A stretch of DNA of 64,000 nucleotides from Garcia nutans. Its lineage: Eukaryota; Streptophyta; Magnoliopsida; Malpighiales; Euphorbiaceae. Below the pieces are notes generated by a model that made no database searches, had not been told where the DNA came from, and saw nothing but the letters and a program-made list of their open reading frames with translations. The DNA is taken from assembly GCA_947685225.1 (NCBI GenBank), contig CANTUV010000062.1:11738501-11802500 (forward strand). Reading direction: 5' to 3'. The stretch's first letter is position 1; each line of letters opens with the position of its first letter. Position numbers and translations under genes: made by a program. This document shows positions 10,814 to 21,100 of the stretch, one piece after another.

Positions 10814-13800
10814 AGGACTATATTACCTTGAAACTAGTTCTTGATTCATATAAAAAGCTTTTACATTCTTTACATAGAGATGTTCATTGTTCCATGTTGC
10901 TGATTTTCTTCTGCAGTGGGACTTTCCTTACTAAACTGAACCCTGGCACAACAACACTTTTTTATTTGTCATTTCTATTTATGCTATGCAGGATCCAAGT
11001 CCCTTAAGTTTCCCATGCTTCTTGATGTGCTCTCACTAAGTTCTTCCTTGAGCATTACTTGTAAGGAGCATTGCCTCTCTATAATCACTTAAAAAACCCG
11101 TGGAATATATCTTCCAATTGACAGTTTAAAAAAAAAGGTAGCCCGGTGCATTAACACTCTCGCTATGTGCGGAGTCCAGGGAAGGGTTGAACCCATTGGG
11201 TTTTGCACGTGGCCTTCCCTTGCAATTGCAAGAGGTTGTTTTTACGACTTGAACCTGTGATCTTCAGGTCACACGGCAACAACGTTTACCGTTGCGGCTC
11301 CCATTCATCTTCCAACTGACACTTATGCAAGTATAATGTGAATTATTATGTTTGTCATTTTTGAATATGCATTTGCAAAGTGTGTCCTTATCTCTAGCTT
11401 TAGGAAAGAATATGCTAAATGAATATGCAAAGTGTGTCCTTATCTCTTGTGTCCAATTTTGAAAATTAGCCCCCAAAATGAATATGCTAGTGGACAAGGG
11501 CCGAACCAAGGGGGGGCATAGGGGGTCTATTGCCCCCCCTTGGTTCCTATATACATATACATATATATACATGTATATGTATATGTATATATATATAATT
11601 TATAATATTTATATAATTCCCCCCCCCCTCCCCTCCCCCCTTAATTCATATGCATATGTATATCTATATTTATAAATACATAAAATTAATAATACGTATA
11701 TAATTATCTCATTGGTTCCTATATACATGTATATACAAATGTATATGTATAATTCTATATACATAAAATTAATAAAGCTTAAGTAATATAAAATTAATTT
11801 ATAATATAATATAATATATAGTAGTTATATATATTTGTGTGTGTATGTATATTTATTCATTTTTCTTTAAGATTAATTTTTAGTTTTAAATTTATTGTTT
11901 TGATAATGTTATTATTATAATTATTTATAATTATTTTTTAATTTTAAGTTTAATTTTTTAGTTTTAGTGTATAGTTTTAATGATTAGATTAATTATTTTA
12001 GAATTTGATTATGAATTGGAATTTAAGTTTTGATTATTAGGTTACTTATTTTATAATTTGACTATGATATGAAATGAGAATTTAAAATTTTATTATTAGG
12101 TTAATTATTTTACAATTTGGTTATGAATTAGGTTTAAAGTTTTGTGATTAAGTTAATTATTTTATAATTTGACTATGATATGAAATGAGAATTTAAAATT
12201 TTATTATTAGGTTAATTATTTTACAATTTGGTTATGAATTAGGTTTAAAGTTTTGTGATTAAGTTAATTATTTTATAAAAAATATTATATCATATAAATT
12301 TATCAAAAATAATTAGTTTAAATACTTTTTTAAAAATATCTCAAAATATATATAAATATTATTTAAAAAATAATATATATTATGTAATTTTTGAAAATAA
12401 AATTTAGATATTGAAATAAAAATAATAAAAATTTCAATAGTTTATTATTTAATATAAAAATAAAATTGAATACAAATATTAATACCAATTATTTGTATTA
12501 ATTTTTTAATATGAAAATAAAATTGAATATAAATTCGTATGTATTTTTTTTTGCTTGAAAATTTTGCCCCCCCTTCGCCGGTGTCCTGATTTCGCCACTG
12601 CTAGTGGAGTATCTATGAGCTTGTTATTTGTAATCTTAATTCTTTTAACACGTTCAGGCTATGTTGTTCTAAGAATATGTAATAGCAAGAGTCCGGTTGT
12701 GATAGATACGGTATAATTGTTTCTTCTAAAGCATGAATTATTATGGCATGCAAAACAGGAAACATTCCACATTCTTATGCTTTTAGAATTAAAAATTTCT
12801 ATGCTCTGAAGTTAGAGCACCTGAAATTGGGATTAGTGTAGTTTGAGAGATATCTATTCAGCTTTCCAGCATTAGTAATTTTGCAATTTTTTTTTAAATT
12901 TTTTTAAATTTATTGAATTTTATTCACATTAATGAATTGTAAAAAAATTAATTAAGAGGATCAGACTAATGTGATACTGTTGTATTTCAGTTCTTTCCTT
13001 TTCTTCTTATACTAAGGTGCTGATTATTGTGATGTTTATTAGATTCTATGTTTATTAAATTTATTGAATTTTATTCACATTAATGAATTGTAAAAAAATT
13101 AATTAAGAGAATCAGACTAATGTGATACTGTTGTATTTCAGTTCTTTCCTTTTCTTCTTATACTAAGGTGCTGATTATTGTGATGTTTATTAGATTCTAT
13201 GTGGATTGTGAAATTATTCTTTTGTCTTTATGTGACCTCAAGGGAGTTTCTTACTCACCTTTGGCATTGAGGTAAATTTAAGTAGATGTAAGTTAAATTT
13301 AAATTTGATTCTGAGGCAGAATTAGTTCAGTTGAAATTACCCGGAATGGCATCTGGAAAACTTAATATATGTTCTATTTATGCTCATGCTGGTTGTTATT
13401 GAATCCTATCTGAAGGTTTGTTTTGTGTTTTCTGCCAATATACTGCTATTCAATAATTTTTTCCTAAGGGCTGATGTGTACCTTGATTCTTTCCCTCAAT
13501 AAGTGGGTGTGCAAATTCAATCCTTCACTTAGGCAATAGCATGAGTTAACCATCTAAAGGGGAACAGGTTTCAACTTAGTTGGAATGCCTATCGAATTTC
13601 AAGCAGAAATTTGGTAAGTTTCATTTGAAACCTAAATCTAAATTTTGGGATGGGCTAAATCTCTAAGGATGTGTTTGGTGTTATTTGAGCTGCTGTTTAG
13701 AAAAGCATTTTGATGAAGACATTGTTAAAGGTCATTAGAATTTGATTTTTAGAATGGATTTCAGATGTTCTAGTCATAAATATTGCAGAACAGTTAAATA

Positions 13801-14234
13801 GCACCTGAATACGACCTGTTATGATGTATGGTAGTGAGTGTTGGGCAGTAAAAGAACAACACATGAGTAAAATGCATGTTGCGGAAATGAGAATGATAAG
13901 ATGAATGTGTGGTCATACTAGGATGGATAGAATCTGCAATGAGTGCATTAGAGAAAAAGTGGGGGTAGCACCTATTGAGGATAAGATAAGAGAGCATAGA
14001 TTGAGTTGGTTTGGTAATGTGAAACGAAGACCTAGCGATGCGCTAGTTAGAAAAACCGAACAAGTTAGAGTAGATATAGCTAAGAGAGGCAGAGGTAGGC
14101 CTAAGCTGACTAGGTCAAAAGTGGTCTAAAATGATCTTATGATGTTACATCTACCAAAAGAGATAACCTTAAATCGTATTGAGTGGAAAAGAAGAATCCA
14201 TATAGCCAACTCCAATTGACTTGGGATTAAGGCT

Positions 14235-14265
<31 letters not shown>

Positions 14266-15616
14266 ATCTTTAATGTTGGGGAAGTCCAGCAATTAACAGG
14301 TGAATTATAAAGCATCAGTCTTGAGGAATGATGAACCGATTGGAAGGAGCAATCAACCCAAAGGTTGCTTTTGAATTTAAAGCACAGAGATTCAAGACCT
14401 GAATGATATTTTTTCTTGGTTTCATATGCATCGTCCTCAAATAAATTTGACCCATTGGGCTAGGGAAAATTTATTGCTTGCATTTTTTTTATTAGGCATT
14501 GTCTTTAGTTTTTGTGAAAACTTGTTTTAACAATTGATGTGACCATTATTGCTTAATGAATTTTATCTTGCATATTCTATGTAGTAGAGGTCTTGCTCGC
14601 ATTAATTTTTTCAAGCATTTTCTTTAGTTTTTGTGAACACTTGTAATCGCATTCGTTTTTTCAAGCATTGTCTTTAGTTTTTGTGAACACTTGTATTAAC
14701 AATTGATGTGACTATTATTGCTTAATGAATTTTATCTTGCAGATTCTATGTAGCAGAGGTCTTGCTAGCTTTGGAATACCTCCATATGCTGGGTATTATT
14801 TACCGCGATCTTAAGCCAGAAAATGTCCTTGTAAGGGAAGATGGGCACATAATGTTGTCAGATTTTGACCTTTCCCTGCAATGTACTGTGAGCCCGACTC
14901 TTGTCAAGACCTCATCTCTGGGGTCAGAGCCATTGCGAAAGAACCCAGTTTATTGTGTTCAGCCTGCTTGTATCGAGCCTTCCTGCATCCAGCCATCTTG
15001 TGTTGCTCCTACAACATGCTTTTCGCCTCGTCTTTTTTCTAGCAAGTCTAAGGATAGAAAACCCAAAAATGAACTTGGAAATCAAGTCAGTCCACTACCT
15101 GAGCTGATAGCGGAACCAACTGAAGCTAGGTCCATGTCATTTGTTGGGACCCATGAGTATTTGGCACCTGAGATTATTAAGGGTGAAGGTCATGGCAGTG
15201 CTGTAGATTGGTGGACTTTTGGGATCTTTCTATATGAGCTCTTATTTGGTAAAACTCCTTTTAAAGGATCTGGAAATCGGGCCACATTATTCAATGTTGT
15301 TGGCCAGCCTCTTCGGTTTCCAGAATCACCAGTTGTCAGTTTTGCAGCAAGGGATCTTATAAGGGGTTTGCTTGTGAAAGAACCACAGCACAGATTGGCA
15401 TACAAGCGAGGGGCAACAGAAATAAAGCAACATCCTTTCTTTGAAGGCATGAATTGGGCATTGATACGCTGTGCTACTCCGCCTGAGATTCTGAAGCCCG
15501 TAGAGGTTGAACGGATACCTGTGCCAGCATCAACAAATGAAAAAACTGCTGCTGGCATTGTAGCTGCTCCTGGTAAAAAAGGTTCTGATAATTATCTGGA
15601 GTTTGATTTCTTTTAG
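8895..15616 (+). CDS. AGCVIII serine/threonine protein kinase of the D6PK family (apparent N-terminal frameshift)
   Basis: Two coding exons: 8895-9854 and 14743-15616, joined as AA/A TTC (phase 2). The donor is GTATGA and the acceptor TTGCAG. The kinase shows the glycine loop GCGDIGSVYL, the ATP lysine in FAMKVMDK, the catalytic loop YRDLKPENV, and DFD in place of DFG, which marks plant AGCVIII kinases. It also has the long Cys-rich insert between subdomains VII and VIII, the activation segment SFVGTHEYLAPE, and a C-terminal hydrophobic motif ending FDFF, expected to dock PDK1. D6PK-type kinases phosphorylate PIN auxin exporters at the plasma membrane. The Ser-rich stretch before the kinase domain is also family-like. 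Oddity: the ATG at 8895 opens a family-like N-terminus that stops at 9018-9020, while the rest lies one base out of frame. If the ATG at 9067 is used, the product is 553 residues with the kinase domain intact. Confidence 0.9.
10227..10361 (+). mobile_element. 5'-truncated Au-like SINE with target-site duplication
   Basis: The body (about 10246-10342) matches the 3' half of the plant Au SINE as I know it: a TTGCAAGGGAAGG block, a CTGGTCCCTGCG-like block, a GGGCTGCCC-like block, then an oligo(T) tail. It is bounded by near-perfect 19-bp direct repeats, 10227-10245 and 10343-10361 (one mismatch, core TTTCAAGTCATACT). The tRNA-related head with the pol III boxes is missing, so the insertion was truncated on arrival. 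It lies in the kinase intron, sense to the gene. Confidence 0.85.
11109..11321 (-). mobile_element. Near full-length Au-like SINE with target-site duplication
   Basis: Read on the minus strand, the body (11306 down to 11124) starts with GGGAGCCGCAACGG, contains a tRNA-like box-B sequence (GGTTCAAGTCG), then the CCTTCCCTGGACTCCGC block, and ends with GCCGGGCTACC-like sequence and an oligo(T) tail. 15-bp direct repeats, 11109-11123 and 11307-11321 (one mismatch), flank it. It lies antisense in the kinase intron. The tRNA-like head is part of the element and not a tRNA gene. Confidence 0.9.
11487..12608. mobile_element. Non-autonomous hAT-like DNA transposon, about 1.1 kb, with 8-bp target duplication
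   Basis: The element spans 11495-12600. Its left end begins CAAGGGCCGAACCAAGGGGG and the complement of its right end begins CAGTGGCGAAATCAGG, imperfect inverted termini that are both followed by G-rich tracts. The flanking 8-bp repeat CTAGTGGA (11487-11494 and 12601-12608) is the duplication length of the hAT superfamily. The interior is very AT-rich with no transposase frame, so the element could only move in trans. A 9-bp repeat (adding the preceding G) is possible and would instead suggest a Mutator-type element. Confidence 0.8.
12041..12275. repeat. 111-bp tandem duplication inside the hAT-like element
   Basis: A block beginning near TTATTTTATAATTTGACTAT is repeated almost exactly 111 bp downstream (GACTATGATA at 12060 and again at 12171). 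Less exact related words lie just before it, suggesting an older, decaying array. Confidence 0.85.
12906..13200. repeat. 151-bp tandem duplication in the kinase intron
   Basis: Copy 1 (12906-13056) and copy 2 (13057-13200) are nearly identical. For example, TCAGACTAATG occurs at 12961 and 13112. The high identity points to a recent duplication. No coding potential. Confidence 0.9.
13795..14264 (+). mobile_element. 5'-truncated RTE-type LINE, 3' end with TTG microsatellite tail
   Basis: The conceptual product is the C-terminal end of an RTE-clade reverse transcriptase ORF. Blocks resembling MMYGSECWAVK, RMIRWMCGHTR, IEDKIREHRLSWFG and RGRGRPK follow in order, with an in-frame stop near the start. 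It ends in the characteristic pre-tail GACTTGGGATTAAGGCTTTG followed by about ten TTG units (14235-14264). It is in the kinase intron, sense strand. Only the last part of the element is present, as usual for LINE insertions, and it is inactive. Confidence 0.85.
14490..14775 (+). repeat. 169-bp duplication spanning the exon-2 splice acceptor, with a nested 50-bp partial copy
   Basis: The intron end plus about 27 bases of exon 2 occurs twice, 169 bp apart: CAATTGATGTGA at 14531 and 14700, and TATTCTATGTAG-like exon sequence at 14573 and 14743. In the upstream copy the acceptor AG has become AT (TTGCAT instead of TTGCAG). A partial third copy of the CTTTAGTTTTTGTGAA block lies about 50 bp before the last. 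The downstream copy keeps the working acceptor. Confidence 0.85.
14743..15616 (+). CDS. Kinase coding exon 2
   Basis: The exon begins with FYVAEVLLALEYLH and carries the catalytic loop, DFD motif, Cys-rich insert, activation segment, DWWTFGIFLYEL and the C-terminal tail ending NYLEFDFF before TAG. The frame is uninterrupted. Its first bases have been copied upstream in a tandem duplication (see 14490-14775), but this downstream copy keeps the AG acceptor. Confidence 0.93.
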
Positions 15617-16146
15617 ATGGTATTGCTTGAAATTTGGAAATTGTTTTCATTTGTGGGGAAGAATTGTCTGAACCTCTGGTGAGGAGGATAAAGTCTTGCT
15701 ATACTTTTTCTTTTCCCCACTTTGATATATTGACAGATGATGAGGAAATGTATGCTTGCTGTTACCTGTTTACAAATATGTATCTCATATTGCAGGCTGT
15801 GATAAGAGGGGCATGGGATCCATTTTCACTAGATTGTAATATCATAAATTAGGCATTAGCCTTAGCTCTTGGGAAGGCTTCCACTGCTTGTGTGTAAGAA
15901 GCATTGGATGGGTGGGGTACTGAATGGTACACTGGTAAATGAATAGGAATTTGGATTTTTTGCTGGATATGATTAGGAGAAATTACAGGTAAACTAATAA
16001 GAATAGTCGATTTTTATCCTTGGAATGTCGATCTTTCTGGTAAATTTCATTGGTGGTTATCGAAATTGTTAATTTTATTGTTGATCACTGAATTTCAATT
16101 TATAACCAGTATATATATATATATATATCTCCAAAATTTATGAAGT

Positions 16147-16152
16147 AATAAA
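16147..16152 (+). terminator. Possible poly(A) signal of the kinase gene
   Basis: The hexamer AATAAA lies about 530 bases after the stop codon, followed by an A-rich stretch near 16166-16178. Earlier AT-rich near-uppstream elements could also serve, and plant signals are degenerate, so this is a guess. Confidence 0.3.
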
Positions 16153-16276
16153 GCCTTCTATCGTGCCAAAAAAAAAGGAACGATCTCTCACAGCTTATTT
16201 TATGGAATTCGGTAAGACGTGAGGAACTAAATATTTTATTACCTTCATTTTTCATTTCAAGATCTCCCTATATGAG

Positions 16277-17230
16277 ATGTTCATGAGGATAAGCTCAGTC
16301 CTCTACACCTATATCTATTGCTCGCGAGTCACAGATGCTCTAATATCAAAGATAGTGATACTTGCAGTCAGGAATCTGAAAGGATCATGTGTTATTGCTG
16401 TCATGGGCCTGGCCATACCAAATGCTGTCGAAAAATTCAAAATAAAAATCAGCAAGCTCAGTCTGCTCGTGTTGCTACTGTTACAAATCCAATGCCGATT
16501 AATCAGACAATTTAGGTCTCAGCAAATGAATATGCTTAATTTACCTAGTACTAGGATTCATTGAAATCTGCTACTCATGCTATCACTGCTATTACTGAGT
16601 CAAGTAAATCTATTACATACCTTCTTTCCTCATCATCCAAATGACAGGTAACCCAAGCCTCTTTTCTATTTTTCACCCATATCCTAGTCATTCTATTGTA
16701 ACCTTAGCATAGGGCTCCTCGTTATGTGTTCTCGATTTTGGCACTATTAATCTTATATCACCGATTCCATTATCCTCTGTTTTACATTTTCGTAATTTTT
16801 CTTTTAAATTAATTTCTGTCAGTAAGTTTACTGGTGCCTTAAATTATCTTGCCTTATTTTCCCCTAGCTATTGCTTGTATTGGGAGCTTTCAACGAAGAG
16901 TATTATTCGTAGAGGACATGTAATCATCGCTTGCCAATGTTAATTAAACCTTTTTGAGGCTCATTGGGCATATTCTTCTTTAGCCTCCTTGAAGAAATTT
17001 CTTCTTGAATTCTATCATGTATCATCCTTACACTGTGAGTCTTGTCAATTTATCAACATTATCGCCTTTTGAGTTTGTCCTATTGTATCCAAAACTAGTT
17101 TTGGATATTTTTTAACTTTTGTTGACAATTATTTTCATATTACGTGGTTTTATTTATTAAAAAATCGTTCTTAGTTATTTTCTATTTTTTGTGGTTTTTG
17201 TGATGAAATTAAAATACAATTTAATTTTTT
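16277..17230 (+). mobile_element. Decayed Copia retrotransposon fragment (gag zinc knuckle to integrase start)
   Basis: In shifting plus-strand frames, the sequence resembles a gag zinc knuckle (CYCCHGPGHTKCC, one residue short of the normal spacing) near 16390-16440. Next come the protease-adjacent block (MTGNPSLF near 16640), a GAG-pre-integrase-like stretch (LISVSKFTGALN near 16810) and an integrase-start-like region up to about 17230. Frameshifts and stops are frequent. No LTRs are visible and reverse transcriptase is absent. It is a fragment between two convergent host genes. Confidence 0.65.
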
Positions 17231-17234
17231 TGTT

Positions 17235-17869
17235 CAAACTTTATGAAGTGGTAAAGCAAAAGAATTTAATTTATTTTACAATTTATATAAAATATTTTAA
17301 TTTAAAAATTAAAATTTAAACATTAATTAATTTAATATATATATAAGAAATAATTATTATCGTTATTATTTGAAAAAGCGACACATGGCGATATTATAGG
17401 GAAATATATGGTGCAATATGATATTAGTGACAATAAAATTAGTATAATATATTGATATTATTCTAGACTATCTATATAGTTGACTTTTTTGGATTTATTT
17501 CTTTGTTCCCAAGCTTGAAAATATGTATTTATTTCATCTTCTTTCTATTAAGACACAAATTTTTCTCTCCCAGTCAGTAAATCTACCAGGATTATATATC
17601 AATATGTAACTCTGATAGTCTCAACAAGATTATTTTTCCCAGATTTTGATAGAATTTTAATCAGTGAAAATAATTATATAAACTTAATCTAATCCTACAA
17701 TAAAAGGGCATAAGGTTTTGATAATTGATTATCAGTAAATAAAAGAAAGAGTTAAATCTCTAAGAATCTCTCATATGATGATCTTATTGAAATTAAAACC
17801 ATTTATCAATATAAAATAAAATTAATTGACCTTTAATAATTTAATAAATTTGTGTTTGGACCTTTTATA
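17235..17869. other. AT-rich intergenic DNA between convergent genes
   Basis: No gene is seen. It probably contains the 3' UTR and poly(A) signals of the USP gene (minus strand), but no single signal is distinctive. Confidence 0.5.
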
Positions 17870-18110
17870 TTACATGACCTTTGGTGATTTGAAACACATA
17901 CATGAAAATGAGCCATTGTTATTGGTGGGTTGAGGTTGCAATCTCATAGCCTTTGCATTAGCATCATTTAGATGTGGCGATGGTGAGAAAGTTCCAATCA
18001 TTTGTTCTGTCACTTCTTTTCCATCACATATGATTTTAATCTCACAAAAATCTGATGCATTTTGAAGTATTTGATCTGCAATTTTATTTCCTCTCTTAGC
18101 CTTCAATTTC
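17870..18110 (-). CDS. USP gene exon 4
   Basis: 241 nt after acceptor AAACAG. Its first G completes the Arg codon, then KLKAKRGNKIADQILQ and KIICDGKEV, a Pro/Asn-rich tail with FSCMCFKSPK, and TAA at 17872-17870. Confidence 0.9.
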
Positions 18111-21100
18111 CTGTTTATAAAATTAAAAAAATAATAAATTAATTTTTTTTTGAAAGAGAAAAAAATAATAAATTAATTAATTGGGTTATTCACAAAATTA
18201 AATTATTTTAACATGCAAATACCAAAAATAAAAAGAAAGAAAAAAAATTACCTTAGGCTTGATTTGTTGGTTCCAAGCACTAACTTCTTAATATTGAGAA
18301 TGGGAATAAGGTCTAATATTGCTTTTCCAGCCATATCACTCTCAATAAGCATGGTGTCCACCTTAACCTGTTGTTTATAATTATAGGATTAAATAATTAT
18401 AAATTTTTCTCCTCTTTATAATCTTCAATTTTACAAGAATTTATTCAAAAAAGTTGTATTTTTTTAATTCAATTATTTTAGAGAATATAATTTGTAAAAT
18501 TTAACTTTTTAATATGAAATAAAATAATTTTAAATTAAGTAAAAATTATGTGTTCTTTTATTTTTCAAGAAAAATACAAATATTTTTATAATTTATATCT
18601 TAATCTTCTCAAGTTATAATATTATTAACGATTTTAAATAAAATAAAATAAATTGAATTGAATTTATTATCTATTTACATTATGTTGAAAGCAATTGTTG
18701 CATAATAATTTAATTTAATTTCTTATTTTCATTCATATGTAAATTAAGAAAAAGAAATATAAACCATCATTTCATCTTCATAAAAATAAAAATAAATTTA
18801 ATTTCATATGTTTTGTAAAAATAAACATAAATCATTATTCTATCTTTACTTTTTTTTTCAGAGAATCTATTAGTGGATTTCTAACTTTTTAAAAAACTTT
18901 TATAATTTAATTTTATCAATTATTTATATTTTCAGTCAAAATTTAAATAACTTATAAAGAAGTCAACATAAAAAGTCATTAAAAAACTCCATCACTGCTA
19001 AATTTTTCATTTCAAATTTAATAAGTTAACCAAATTTAACAGTTGATCATAAAATCAACCTAAAAATTAGAGGCAATATCTAAATAAAATTTAAATTTAA
19101 ATTTTTTATTTTTTTTATAGAAAAAGAAGCAGTCCCTTCAATGAGCCTCAACAACCATTCAGTTGTATCATACACCAGTTATATCATGGTCAACCAAACT
19201 CCTTAGTTCATTAAGCATCATTTATAGAATATGAACTTCAAGCCGAAAGTATGAGACATGGGATGCAAGCCAATTTGTAGCCCAATTTGCTTCTCAATAG
19301 ACATGTTTAATCTTAACATACCAATCCATCTTTAGCAGCTACTAGATGCTAGAAACCAAAAGGACATTCCCACAGCTTTAAACCCTAGCTATCCTTTTGG
19401 ATGATGCTAACCATATATAAGCTATTCACCTCCAACATCAGCCTTTTGATACCCAGATTCCAATCAAGAGCAGGCCCTTGATATACCCCAACTCAACCCT
19501 AGTAATTGAGGAAGACCAATGTTCTTTATAAAACCACAAAGTTATCTGCTGCAATGATCATAAATTAACTTGCCTGTAAAGGAGTCCCTAGAGTTATCTT
19601 TACAAACTCCATCAATGTTTAACTTATACCATCTTTCATGAGATGGCATCCAATTAGTAATCTGTTCTCCTCCCTGAAGCCATCTTAATGATAGAATTCA
19701 CTTATAATGTTGAATTGGATTGATGAACGCAAGGCTAAATTCTTGAGCCATGACCAACACATCTTTACCTTCAAAAACTAAACCATTCCAAGCTCACCAT
19801 AGACACCAGCCAAATCACTGTAAAAAGCAAACTCCACTGAACACTTTTTTTTAGATGAGCCATAACAAGATTCTTTATGAGATAGAAGCATAAATGCAAT
19901 GAGAATAAAGCATTGAAAATCCATTGGGTAGTAAAGAATAAGTTGATTTGTTAGAGAAATGCCTATTGTCGAAGAAAATCTAGAACATCTCATCATGTAC
20001 ACCACTATACCTATGAGGTAAAACTGAGACTATCTGAAAAATGATATTATGAGAGAGCAAGTATGCAAATTCCTGCCATTTTCATATACCTATGTGATCA
20101 ACATAGCGTTTAGCATTACAATTCAAATGATCTACTGGAATATTATGCAGCGCATAGTCAATAAGCATAATGCTGTTATCTAGCCAATAATGCAATCACA
20201 ACTTCACCACTCTCCCGAGTTTATAGCCCATTATAATCCTTTTATTGCCTGTGTCCAAAATCTACAATGGCTTTCCAAAAAAAGGTGAGTCGTTCTTGAT
20301 AATTAAATCATTAAGGAGACCCTCCTCCTTGTAACCATACTTAGCATGAACAACCTAAACCCATAAATGATCTCTTTATTTGATTAATTTCTAGTTTAAC
20401 TTCACCATCAATGCTACATTTACGCCCCATATTTATTTGAGGCCAAAAGCCCCTCTCCTTCGGTGTACAAACCTCCTTCTATTTGACAAGACTTGGCTTC
20501 TTGTATTAGTCTTCCATACTTCAAATGAAACCATGACAAGTCTAGTCCAATCTATAGTCGACTTTGGATGGCAAGAAAAAAGTCTGCATTGTATAGAAAG
20601 GGATGGTGTCAAGGATGTACTTGACTAATGTGACCCTATCGACAAAAGATGAACATTTACTATTGCAATCCTGAAGCCTCTTATTTTCCTTATACATGAT
20701 TCCTCTATAAGTCTTATGGCTGACCCTTTGGTGGAGAAGAGGTACTCTAAGGTAGGTACCAATGTCTTCAGTTGGTACCGTTTCCAATTCTCTTCTCTGT
20801 TGTCATTTAAACGAGGAAGGCACATTTTTGGAAAAGAAGACTTTAGTCTTAGCCAAGCTTGCCGAATAACCAACATTAGCATAGAACCTCTTAAGAACCT
20901 CCTTAATAACTCTAGCTTGATGCATTAAGGCTTCACCAAAGTGGAGAAAAGAGGTAAGAGATAGGGGGGGGGGGGGGGTTATGGGTCTCCTTAATAGACT
21001 CCCTTAGTAGGCCTGAAAGTTTTCATAAACTCTCTATTCCGCAGAAGTTACATAGAAGTGGAGTACACGATCTTTATAATAACTCAAGACTTAGGGAATG

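Larger units (their letters stand above)
9855..14742 (+). other. Kinase intron, 4.9 kb, filled by repeats
   Basis: The intron runs from donor GTATGA to acceptor TTGCAG. D6PK-family genes commonly have one intron at this place. Its length is explained by the two SINEs, the hAT-like element, the RTE tail and the three tandem duplications listed separately. A CT microsatellite lies at about 10782-10814. The remaining sequence shows no coding potential. Confidence 0.85.

Noticed and set aside
11240..11306. tRNA-like sequence with a box-B motif
   Set aside because: It is the tRNA-derived head of the Au-like SINE, bounded by SINE target duplications, and has no acceptor-stem pairing of a real tRNA.
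11264..11675. Overlapping frames near 11.3-11.7 kb on both strands
   Set aside because: They read through a SINE and the end of a hAT-like element, and the Tyr/Met-rich part is an ATAT/GTAT repeat.
15190..15558. 122-residue minus-strand frame
   Set aside because: It is the antisense shadow of kinase exon 2, whose plus-strand frame has all kinase motifs.
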